Source: Prolixibacteraceae bacterium (GTDB lineage Bacteria > Bacteroidota > Bacteroidia > Bacteroidales > Prolixibacteraceae). Taken from it: DNA of 64,000 bases. Of this stretch, positions 44,701 to 51,972 are shown one piece after another; the first letter of the stretch is position 1, and every line of letters starts with the position of its first letter. The notes beneath the pieces are model-generated. The model searched no databases and was not told where the DNA came from. It saw nothing but the letters and a program-made list of their open reading frames with translations. The translations under genes and the position numbers were made by a program. The DNA lies in contig JAIBEY010000031.1 of the NCBI GenBank assembly GCA_019459525.1, positions 1 through 64,000 on the forward strand, read 5' to 3'.

Positions 44701-45009
44701 AACTTCTTTAATCTCCTGTTTCGAATCTTGCAGGATAATATGGATTACGTTTTGATTTCCAACAGTTACTTCTGCAGTTTCGAATCCAATATAAGTGGCC
44801 ACCAAAACATCTTTGGGTTCGGCTTGCAAAACAAAATGGCCTTTATCGTCGGATAAAGTTCCAATAGAGGTTCCTTTTACCAGAATGGTAGCACTTGGCA
44901 GGCTTTCTCCATTACTGGTTTTTACCGTTCCCTCAACAGTTGACTTTTGGGCAAACGCCGTTGCCCCAAGCAGAAAGAACATGATAATTAAACAGAAAGA
45001 TTTTCTCAT
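41788..45009 (-). CDS. SusC-like TonB-dependent receptor without STN domain
   Basis: The protein has 1073 residues from the ATG at 45009, which directly precedes a Sec signal ending AFAQ; the upstream ATG at 45063 adds 18 residues that do not look like a signal. A carboxypeptidase-regulatory-like domain (about 22-105), the plug (VVVTALGIEKVKSTIGFSVQ, LYVIDGVPVQTDTWNINPDDIES, AALYGSRGQYGAIQITTK) and the outer-membrane barrel ending FNLNITF follow. No STN domain is present, so it should not signal to FecR. It is probably constitutive or under another regulator. It lies upstream of its SusD partner in one unit. Confidence 0.94.
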   Translation of the reverse strand: MRKSFCLIIMFFLLGATAFAQKSTVEGTVKTSNGESLPSATILVKGTSIGTLSDDKGHFVLQAEPKDVLVATYIGFETAEVTVGNQNVIHIILQDSKQEIKEVVVTALGIEKVKSTIGFSVQDVKGSELVKAREPNPINALTGKIAGLNVGASAELLGAPSVLLRGYTPLYVIDGVPVQTDTWNINPDDIESYTVLKGPTAAALYGSRGQYGAIQITTKRGTKDKRGFSVEFNSSTMLESGFLAIPEVQDEYGPGDHGVYAFGDGKGGGLNDADYDIWGPRFEGQLIPQYDGEVTPGTEYTTTFPNGRTFTGNIKPTPYVARGKDNLKRFLETGLLSNNSLSVAASDEKYDLRFSASHSYQKGIIPNTSLNITNFSLSGGYKISKKLSLNANMAYSRQYTPNVPDVQYGPNSIIYNMIAWGGADWDIDDMRNYWQPGKEGVQSVYAEYTRYHNPYFMSYEWLRGHYKNDLTGYASVNYKFNNYLNLQARTAITSYDLFRSEKLPFSAHPYGREGEMGDYREDKRNLFENNTDVLVSYDRYVVPKLSLHATVGGNIRSYSFRSSFATTDYLNVPGWYNLSNSKDPVKSYNFYAPMQVLSAYATADLTYDDFLTLSLTGRTDKNSTLPTSHNTYFYPSVSTSIELSKLVTIPHVKSWKLRGSYANVGSALTQSMIGPTYQFLGFSVLGYGGSYNSPYDGPTYQNSSSYNISLIQGNSAASYTGTISNPDLKPSSSSAWEVGTDLGLFENKLNFDVTYFSSIDGPQIFSLPISGATGYSSALVNGIKVERKGIEVSVSGTPIRTKNGFSWEVSANYSTNQQYLKEIYPGVDKLNIYLKVGDRMDKMYGSDFVRTPDGQLINDESGRPIRNSVAQYLGNANSDWAGAINNTLSYKNLSLKFQFDGRFGGTILDYVEQKTYQGGRHINTVIGKMGEARINDTKGIKSYVGEGVVLTSGKIEYDSDGKVTNYDQLQFAPNTTATFLQDYISRVYGTNSAYAISRTYVKLREVVLTYNLPQKFLQNSFVKQANISFVGRNLLYFAERSDIDIEQYAGTNGSSGLQTPTTRRFGFNLNITF

Positions 45010-45112
45010 TTTAAAGTGGTTAGAATGAATACTTATTTTTTTGACATAGAAATGGCTGTTCACAGCTTTTTTGAGCTGTAAATGCGAATAAAATCAGCGA
45101 TGGTGAGTGTGA

Positions 45113-45652
45113 CTAGAAAACCAAATTTACCCGCTTGGTAAACAGGTTAGTCAGCGAATTGACATCTTTGCTTTCAGTAATAGCTTTTTCAAAATCCCCC
45201 GTTTCGGCGGTTAATACATTAAAGGCAACGTCTAAAACCTTATTAAATTCAGCCGAGGCAACTTCGGCAGAAACCTCCCCTTTCTTAACCGACTTTTTCA
45301 GGTAGCGTTCAATTTTTTTAACCGCATCATATACTACAGGTTTACGAATCATAGTTCGCATTTGCGGATTTCCCGGAACAATCGGGATTTCATAGGTGTA
45401 TTTTGATTCGAGCAAATACAATTTCCCGGAAACCAATTGACCGAAAATATGTTCCCCGATCAAATCTTTTGAAACGGAACTTACATCAATCTCGGCTGAT
45501 GATGCCCTGAATTCAAATACAGGTAATGCAGGCATATTGGATTTGGTAGTCTTTGTATCGCCTGGAAAAGTCATTGCCAGCTCCTCCTGAGCTACTAATT
45601 TTCCCGCAGCAAGCAAGAAAATAATTGTGAATAAAACCAGATTTTTTTTCAT
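45113..45652 (-). CDS. Small secreted protein of unknown function
   Basis: The protein has 179 residues from the ATG at 45652, which is followed by a Sec signal ending KLVAQ; the preceding 65 residues of open frame do not look coding. Mature residues about 30-80 are beta-rich and about 120-150 are charged helix (KKIERYLKKSVKKGEVSAEVAS). It ends in Phe. I recognise no family. It lies 103 bases upstream of the second susC on the same strand and may be transcribed with it, although the spacer holds a small CAGCT/AGCTG hairpin (about 45062-45080). Confidence 0.65.
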   Translation of the reverse strand: MKKNLVLFTIIFLLAAGKLVAQEELAMTFPGDTKTTKSNMPALPVFEFRASSAEIDVSSVSKDLIGEHIFGQLVSGKLYLLESKYTYEIPIVPGNPQMRTMIRKPVVYDAVKKIERYLKKSVKKGEVSAEVASAEFNKVLDVAFNVLTAETGDFEKAITESKDVNSLTNLFTKRVNLVF

Positions 45653-46087
45653 CTTAGAAACTTCGTTTTGTTGTGGCAAATTTGGTGCTTGGTAATTAGA
45701 CCATGATTGACAACCGATTAATATTCTATTAAATATCAACTCGGTTTTACTGCCAAAATTAAAGTTCAGTTGCAGAATTGGGCATTGCAGCCGTTTAAGT
45801 TCTGAAATACGGATTGCCGACAGGAAGCACTGCGTTGGAACCGGCACAACAATTCTTTATTGTAAGCCCTGATGAACCAATCGAATCACCCATTTGTTTA
45901 CCTTTCGTTCGCTTGTATTCAAATCTAGTGAGCGGGTTCCCATCAGGCCAAATAACGATTACAACGCATTGCAGAAAAATTAAAAAACAAAATAGAATTG
46001 AAACAATTAAGTTCGTTAATTGGAGCGTAGCTATCAGATGTTTATTTTTTTCATACAACCTTAACGCAAATTTTTATACCCTCAATC
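45653..46087. other. Gene-poor spacer with possible decayed coding sequence
   Basis: This 435-base stretch has overlapping open frames on both strands (45814-46104 rightward, 45795-46058 leftward), but neither has a signal peptide, family motif or sensible start. Part of it may be a decayed gene. No tRNA or clear promoter was seen; CAAATTTG at 45677-45684 could be a weak -7 element for the leftward gene at 45652. Confidence 0.4.
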
Positions 46088-46591
46088 ATGGAAAGTTTAG
46101 ATAAGATTACAGAAAGTGAAAACGTACCAACCCATCAGCATGATTCAAAAAAAGAAAGCACAAAGCCTAGGCTAGTAAAAAAGCAGAAAACTGGACAGGA
46201 AGAAATGCCCAACACCGCAGAGGTTACTACTAGTACCGATGAAATAGTGATTGCGGTGGTTGATACCGACACAGAGGATAAACCTGTAAATGAGAAAGAT
46301 AAAAAACCGATAAAAAAGAAGAAAACTGAAAATGACATTCCAAAAGATGTCATTTTAAAGGAGTTACAGGAAAATCCAGAACCGAATAAAAAGCTGAAGA
46401 AAAAAGTTAAGGTTATAAAAAAGAGTGCTGAAAAAGCTGAAGAAAAGGCTGATAAACTGAAAAAGAAAGTTAAAAAGGCCAAAAAGAAAGAAGTAAGACC
46501 CAGTAAGCTTAAGGCTCTGAAGAAAAAATTAGAAAAAGCCCTTGATAAGCTGAAAACGAGACTTAAAAAACTCAAAAAAGCGAAAAAATAA
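46088..46591 (+). CDS. Lysine-rich coiled-coil protein, possibly nucleic-acid binding
   Basis: The protein has 167 residues and no signal peptide. Residues 1-90 are acidic/polar and probably disordered. Residues about 95-167 consist of Lys/Ala/Leu/Glu heptads (KSAEKAEEKADKLKKKVKKA, LKALKKKLEKALDKLKTRLK), giving a very basic helical tail. This is reminiscent of histone-H1-like bacterial proteins but lacks their Pro-Ala-Lys repeats. The antisense frame is also open, which is an effect of the AAA/AAG bias. Its neighbours give no functional clue, as it stands between the second Sus unit and the scar region. Confidence 0.6.
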   Translation: MESLDKITESENVPTHQHDSKKESTKPRLVKKQKTGQEEMPNTAEVTTSTDEIVIAVVDTDTEDKPVNEKDKKPIKKKKTENDIPKDVILKELQENPEPNKKLKKKVKVIKKSAEKAEEKADKLKKKVKKAKKKEVRPSKLKALKKKLEKALDKLKTRLKKLKKAKK

Positions 46592-47321
46592 GATTACATA
46601 TTCGCCTTGTTGGTTCTCTCCTATAGAACAAAGAGTACGTTTGGAAAATGACAAAATAAGGGCGTTTACAAAAATCGTCAGGTATCCGAAGAAGAGAAAA
46701 AATAAAGTGAAATCTGAAGAGGAAGAGAATCTAGATTAGCGATCATTTACATGGTTTATATTTATGTTAGGGCAATTCCTGACGACACGGGATTTCGACT
46801 TCTATAGTGAAAAAAAAATTACTATTACTCTCATAATTAGGTGCATATTTTGACACCTTGCAGAAAATAAAAAAGCGCTTAAACCTTTGATTTAAGCGCT
46901 TTTAGTGTCAATTGATGTCTTTTAGTGTGACCCAGCTGGAGTTTGGCGGTGGCAATATATAACAACCTACTTTTGAAACAAATTGAATTTAAATATCTCA
47001 ACATCTTTTACTTACATCTGTTTTTACTAATATTATCAAGAGTGTCAAAATCCTCAAATTGCAGAATATTTCAATACAGTTGCCCGAAAGTTGTCCGGAA
47101 AATTATGTTGTATTTTTTGTCAAATTCACACTGAACATGAAAGAGAGATCTTGGACACCCGTTGTTCAACAAGAAAAAAGTGAGCATATTCTATCTGTCG
47201 TGAAATTCTTTCAGGAAATGCGATAAATGATCAATCTTATATCTATATAATACAACTTCACATACTGTAAGTTGCTAAAAAAACAAACCATTAATATATC
47301 ATATAAGGTAACCTGAATCTT
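46592..47321. other. 730-base gene-poor region, possible integration scar
   Basis: No supported gene is seen. After the hairpin at 46871-46903, CTTTTAGTGT occurs twice (46899-46908 and 46918-46927). TGACCCAGCTGGAGTTTGG follows; its reverse complement resembles the T-arm and acceptor end of a bacterial tRNA but lacks the full TTCGAA core. At about 47080-47105 TTGCCCGAAAG and TTGTCCGGAAA stand in tandem. Such pieces often surround integrated elements. The region is AT-rich and ends just past the stop of the GH78-like gene. Confidence 0.4.
46871..46903. terminator. Strong hairpin terminator in the spacer
   Basis: AAAAGCGCTTAAA pairs perfectly with TTTAAGCGCTTTT across a 7-base loop, with A and T ends on both strands. 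It lies about 280 bases after the lysine-rich gene and about 420 bases past the stop of the leftward GH78-like gene. Confidence 0.8.
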
Positions 47322-49088
47322 CTATTTGGTCAACACCCTGACTTCCCGCGGAGCGTCAACTTCTGTCCTGACGCTTCCGTCAGACATTTTTTTGTGTTCA
47401 ATTTTCATCACACCATACGGAGTTGGGAAAGTACCTTTCACCCATTTCAAATCGCCCAAGTGTGGCTTTATCCTGATCTTTTTGCACCCTGGTTCCAGCA
47501 CATTCACACCCAGCACATACTGGGTTAGCCATGCAGTTGGACCCGATGCCCAGCCATGACAGAAACTGTGACGAAGCTCTTTGTAACAATAACCTCCGTA
47601 TGAGGTATGAACGTCGGTCTTTCCTTCCGGAACAATTTCGTCGATGCGGGCGGCATTTTTCATCCAGTCGATGTCGAAATCTTCCCAGAATGTAGTTGCG
47701 CCAAGATCGAGCATCGCCCCCCAGTATTCGCGAATATTGTCAATTGCTCCCTGATAATCACCTGCCTGGGCACGGGCTTTCAGCATATAATATCCGTAGA
47801 AAGTTGACATTTTATGAACGCCGTCCTTAGCCAAAACTTCGACATTGGCTTTTTCCGGAGCAAGCAAGCCCGACATGGCCATCAATGCCGCTGCCTGTTT
47901 CGAACCTGCCATTCCGGGCACATGCTTTTTTAGTTTTTCGACTGTAATATTACATAAATCAACCGTTTCCTGATCGTCTAAAACTTTACTCAATTCGGCT
48001 CCGGCTTGAAAGGCCATCACCATCATCGACTGCAAACCGGCATGAATTGCGTCCGTATTTTCGCTCGATGGCCAGTCAAGGAAACGATTACCATCCAGCA
48101 TTTCCTTTCCTGAATGATCAATTTTTGTAGCCAACTGACGTAGCAAAGCAGCAAGATATTCTTTCTGTTCCTTCAGGTAATCCAGATTGCCGTGATAATA
48201 ATACCAGTCGCGGTGAATCAAAATCCACCACATGGAATACGAGCTGATGCCGTTCATCCAATTGGGCAGTGGAGTCAGATCGCGCGCTAAATCAAGACTT
48301 TTAGGAACAACTTCGTTATTACCAAACACCGAATTGATGGTCATCACTTCTGGGTGCATATCTCCCACCCAAACCAAGCGGTCGCGTTTCACTCCATCCC
48401 ACAAATAATCCTGCATATTCAGGTGAACCGTGTAGGCGCCGGTCATCCAGATTTGGTTCAGGCGTTCGTCATTGCAACTGAATGAGCCCAAGTATGGAAT
48501 ATCGCGGTAAGAAAACGTGGCGCTTATTTCCTTAATTTCAACTTTGGTATCGGGATCTACCAGGTCGATACGCACAAAACGAAAGCCCGAATTTCCCACT
48601 TCCAAACGTCCCAACCAAGGCAGCGAAACAACAAAGTCGCGCATCGCATGGTCGTTGGTTGCGCCATTTACTCCCACATCACTCATGGTTTCGCTTACCG
48701 ATTCGCCTAAACGGATACGTACTCGTCCGACCGGATTTTTATTACTGATGGTAGTCACAATTTCAATTCCACCCTGTATTTCTTTCCCAAAATCAAGGAT
48801 TAGCCCCGGTTTTGAAGTTTTATCACTGATCAGAGTCAGGTAACTGCCCTGATTCAAATCGGCCTGACCAATTCCTGGGGTCAGGATATTTTCAGCATTC
48901 TGTACTTGCTTTCCGGAGGGGTCTGAAACCCAAACAATACGCTCAGCAGTCAGGTATTTTCGGGTCAAGGCCGTAGATCGGACCTTCGAGGCATCTGTAT
49001 TTCCAAAAACAGGCGGAAGTTGAGCTACTGCCGGCATAGTGGCCATTATAAAAATGGCAGCAGTAAAAAAGCGCGATAAGCTATTCAT
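47322..49088 (-). CDS. GH78-like alpha-L-rhamnosidase, short form
   Basis: The protein has 588 residues with a Sec signal ending AVAQ. A beta-sandwich region (about 85-200, GLILDFGKEIQGGIEI...RFVRIDLVD) precedes the (alpha/alpha)6 catalytic region with DGVKRDRLVWVGDMHPE, ATTFWEDFD and HSFCHGWASGPTAWLTQYVLG. These correspond to the GH78 catalytic Asp/Arg/Glu/His patches, although DCPxRE is replaced by DGVKRD. A C-terminal beta-domain (LGDLKWVKGTFPTPYGVM) is present. It lacks the extra N-terminal domains of the neighbouring 939-residue GH78. It probably releases terminal rhamnose or a related deoxy sugar and follows the larger GH78 gene by 64 bases. Confidence 0.82.
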   Translation of the reverse strand: MNSLSRFFTAAIFIMATMPAVAQLPPVFGNTDASKVRSTALTRKYLTAERIVWVSDPSGKQVQNAENILTPGIGQADLNQGSYLTLISDKTSKPGLILDFGKEIQGGIEIVTTISNKNPVGRVRIRLGESVSETMSDVGVNGATNDHAMRDFVVSLPWLGRLEVGNSGFRFVRIDLVDPDTKVEIKEISATFSYRDIPYLGSFSCNDERLNQIWMTGAYTVHLNMQDYLWDGVKRDRLVWVGDMHPEVMTINSVFGNNEVVPKSLDLARDLTPLPNWMNGISSYSMWWILIHRDWYYYHGNLDYLKEQKEYLAALLRQLATKIDHSGKEMLDGNRFLDWPSSENTDAIHAGLQSMMVMAFQAGAELSKVLDDQETVDLCNITVEKLKKHVPGMAGSKQAAALMAMSGLLAPEKANVEVLAKDGVHKMSTFYGYYMLKARAQAGDYQGAIDNIREYWGAMLDLGATTFWEDFDIDWMKNAARIDEIVPEGKTDVHTSYGGYCYKELRHSFCHGWASGPTAWLTQYVLGVNVLEPGCKKIRIKPHLGDLKWVKGTFPTPYGVMKIEHKKMSDGSVRTEVDAPREVRVLTK

Positions 49089-49152
49089 TCTTTCTTTTTT
49101 ATTGGTTTGTTATTTCTATTTTTTCTGATATCCAGAGAGGCAATGTTTAAAA

Positions 49153-51972
49153 TCACTCCCTCACTTGAATATTAAAATTTCCGGAGGGGAATTGATACAA
49201 GTTAAATTCATCCTCACTCCGAACCGGGGCATATTTTTTTTCATCCAGTTTTTCTCCATTGACGGTTGCATTCGCCCCTTTAGACAAAGCTACCAGACCG
49301 GATGAATTTGGCGGGATGCTGATCTGCCAGTTCAACACACCGGCATCCATTTTCCAGTCGCTCATAATAGTACCGTAAGGCGACTCGATACTGCCTTTGG
49401 CCCACGAAAGTTGTTTGATAAACAACGGCTGAAACCGAATGACCTTAAATCCTAAACCAGAATCATCGGGACGGATACCCGCCACATCTTCATAAAAAAG
49501 AACATCATAACCTGCCTGCATCGGATGATTATGCGAGGCTTCGGCTGCAATTTTCTGACTCTGTTTATTGACCGGCAGCGTTTCCCACAGCGAAGTTGCA
49601 TCAGCAGACGACCACATCTGTTCGAAGCTGTTCTCTCCTTTTTTAGCAAACAGATCCCAGGCTACCTGGCTGTTTCCGTTGCGGGCCAGCATGCTACCGA
49701 TCCGCCCAATTCCAAAGATTCCGCAATGCATAAAACCGGCGCTCTTTTCATTCATGTTTCTGACCACCGCATCAGCCAGTGCTTTTTTGTCTTCCTCCGG
49801 AACCAGACCAAAGTCAAGGGCCATCACATCGGCAGTCTGACTTCCAAAAGTCTTCCCACTGGCATTGTACATATTCTCGTGCATCTCTTTTGCTATTGCC
49901 TGTTTTTCTTCGGCGTATTTTTTTGCATCATTCGTGTTCTTAAGCAAAGAGGCAACCTGTTCCATGATGCAAACATCCAGATAGTGAAAAGCTGTTGAAG
50001 TAAACTCGACAGGCGTATCAATTTCGTCATTCCCTCCGGGAGGACACCAGTCGCCAAGCCCCTGATAAACGATGTGATTGGTTTGCCTGCCGTATTTGTT
50101 AGTTCTCGCAGTATCCAAAGCCAGAGCCGAAACGTAATCTGTCCACTGTTTCATGACCGGATAAAAATCGGTCAGAACATCTTTGTTGCCGTAGTAAACA
50201 TACAAACACCAGGGAAGCTGCACCAACGCTGTTCCCCAATCGGGTGAAGCTACTCCGCAAAGCCGTTTCCCCGGAGCAATCATATAAGGCAATCCAGAGG
50301 GTTTTTCTGTAAAATAAAAGGTATTGTTGTAGCGCTCATGAAACAGCGTCTTTTCTTCTGAAATGCTTGCTCCGGAGCGGATATCTTCCAGATATTTCAT
50401 CCAGAAATTATTCATTTGCAAATTGAGATTAGCCATCTTTACGTACGCATGGGTATCGCCCAGCCAACCGCATTTTTCGCGATCGGGACAATCAGTCGGG
50501 ATACCATGCAAATTACTGAGCACCGTACGCACCGCCAGTTCATGAAGCCGGTTAATCTGCGGGTCAGCACACTCAAATGTTCCGCTGACGGGCAAATCAC
50601 TGTGTACCACAACCAGCCTCACTGTTGAAAGATCTGGCTTACCCACCATTCCGGAGAGTTCGGCGTAACGAAACCCGTGGTAATTAAACCGGGGCAACCA
50701 CTGCTCAACTCCTTCTCCTTTACAGATATACTCGTTCGTGAATATTTTCCCGTGATGAATCCAGCCCAACGTAGAAAAATCGAGGCTTCCGTCAGTTTTC
50801 TTTTCCTCTGCCATCCGAACAGAAAGATGAGTACCGGCAGCTTGAGTCACCTTAATGCAGGGAATTCCGGCAACATTAACACCGAAATCAAAAATCCAGT
50901 TTCCCGATGGGTCCTGCCACATCTGCACGGCCTTTATAACTTGTTTGGTGCGGATAGGCTCCATGACTTGCGGGATCAAGCGGGGAGGAATTCCGGTCTG
51001 TGCCAAACTCGCTTTCTTCCAATCGGCAAACCGTGTTTCCGCAACGCTCCAGTCCTTTACTTCCCGACGGGCATCGTATTGTTCTCCCAGGTAGATATTG
51101 GTTTTGATTACCGGACCTTCCTTCCACATCCAGCTTTCATCGCTGCCCAAAACACTGCGCGAGCCATCGCTGTAAAGCGCAACTAGTTGAAGCCGCAACA
51201 TCGGAGCTCCATAACCAAAAGGAGCGCCCTGCCATGCAGCATCCTGCGAAAACCATCCATTTCCAAGCATCACGCCCAGGCAATTATCGCCATCCTTCAA
51301 ACGGTCGGTCACATCGAAAGTGCTGTAAAGCGCATATTGCTCGTAGTTGGTCTGTGCCGGATCGAGAAAACGGGTCGAATCAACTTTTTGTCCGTTCAGA
51401 TAAAGTTCTCCGGCGCCGAGTCCGCAAAAGTAAACTGTTGCTTTCACCGGACGCACACCTTCTTTATTCAGGTTGAATACTTTCCGGAAGTATGGAAGCG
51501 GACTGTTTTTGGGCGCCTGACTGGTTATCCATCGGGTTGTCCACGACTGTTCGCTCAACAAGCCAACAGAGAAATATGCTGGTTCACTCCACGGACTCAT
51601 TGTTCCCGAATTATTCCATATCCGTACACGCCAGTAGTAACCGGTCGCCTCCGAAAAATTAACACCTTCAGGTTTTATATTGAATTGTTCACCTGATAAC
51701 TGCTTCCCTGATTTCCAAATATCCACGTTCCCTTTTTCGAATAGCTCTTTGTTTGTTGCAATTTCAACCTCCCATGCGATCTGCGAAACGCCTTGTTTGG
51801 TGGTTTCTATTTTCCAACTCAGTGAAGGAGAAGCAATGCCCTCCGGGTTGATCGTATTGCAACATCGCAAATCATTTACTTTCAAACTTTTGTCAGTGCA
51901 GGCTCCAAGTAATAAAGCAATAACCAGGCAGACTGAAGCTCCAAAAAATATTCTGTTCATAGCTGGCTTCAT
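49153..51972 (-). CDS. GH78 alpha-L-rhamnosidase, full-length lipoprotein
   Basis: The protein has 939 residues from the ATG at 51972, which overlaps the stop of the preceding gene as ATGA, a typical coupled start; a second ATG at 51960 is also possible. The lipoprotein signal ends LLGAC. An Ig-like domain (LRCCNTINPEGIASPSLSWKI), the GH78 N-terminal domain (WFSQDAAWQGAPFGYG) and the catalytic toroid follow. The hallmark is TDCPDREKCGWLGD (about 490-505), with EASHNHPMQAGYD and the C-terminal WAKGSIESPYGTIMSDW. It should hydrolyse alpha-L-rhamnosides at the cell surface or in the periplasm. Confidence 0.93.
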   Translation of the reverse strand: MKPAMNRIFFGASVCLVIALLLGACTDKSLKVNDLRCCNTINPEGIASPSLSWKIETTKQGVSQIAWEVEIATNKELFEKGNVDIWKSGKQLSGEQFNIKPEGVNFSEATGYYWRVRIWNNSGTMSPWSEPAYFSVGLLSEQSWTTRWITSQAPKNSPLPYFRKVFNLNKEGVRPVKATVYFCGLGAGELYLNGQKVDSTRFLDPAQTNYEQYALYSTFDVTDRLKDGDNCLGVMLGNGWFSQDAAWQGAPFGYGAPMLRLQLVALYSDGSRSVLGSDESWMWKEGPVIKTNIYLGEQYDARREVKDWSVAETRFADWKKASLAQTGIPPRLIPQVMEPIRTKQVIKAVQMWQDPSGNWIFDFGVNVAGIPCIKVTQAAGTHLSVRMAEEKKTDGSLDFSTLGWIHHGKIFTNEYICKGEGVEQWLPRFNYHGFRYAELSGMVGKPDLSTVRLVVVHSDLPVSGTFECADPQINRLHELAVRTVLSNLHGIPTDCPDREKCGWLGDTHAYVKMANLNLQMNNFWMKYLEDIRSGASISEEKTLFHERYNNTFYFTEKPSGLPYMIAPGKRLCGVASPDWGTALVQLPWCLYVYYGNKDVLTDFYPVMKQWTDYVSALALDTARTNKYGRQTNHIVYQGLGDWCPPGGNDEIDTPVEFTSTAFHYLDVCIMEQVASLLKNTNDAKKYAEEKQAIAKEMHENMYNASGKTFGSQTADVMALDFGLVPEEDKKALADAVVRNMNEKSAGFMHCGIFGIGRIGSMLARNGNSQVAWDLFAKKGENSFEQMWSSADATSLWETLPVNKQSQKIAAEASHNHPMQAGYDVLFYEDVAGIRPDDSGLGFKVIRFQPLFIKQLSWAKGSIESPYGTIMSDWKMDAGVLNWQISIPPNSSGLVALSKGANATVNGEKLDEKKYAPVRSEDEFNLYQFPSGNFNIQVRE

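Noticed and set aside
45814-46104. Open frame of 96 residues in the spacer
   Set aside because: No signal, motif or promoter; an equally long frame lies on the opposite strand. Described only as a possible remnant.
46135-46575. Long open frame antisense to the lysine-rich gene, rich in Phe/Leu/Ser
   Set aside because: It is the mirror of AAA/AAG-rich codons; it has no start context or membrane-protein topology that makes sense.
46928-46950. tRNA gene
   Set aside because: Only a partial resemblance to a T-arm and acceptor end; no anticodon or D arm, so at most a fragment.
47124-47131. GTGTGAAT on the minus strand, a possible fifth copy of the regulated promoter element
   Set aside because: ATGTAA does not follow at the right place and no TTRTGTAACAC lies 13 bases on, so only 8 bases match.
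46943-47134. 63-residue rightward frame in the scar region
   Set aside because: AT-rich, hydrophobic by composition, no start signal; overlaps the possible attachment sequence.
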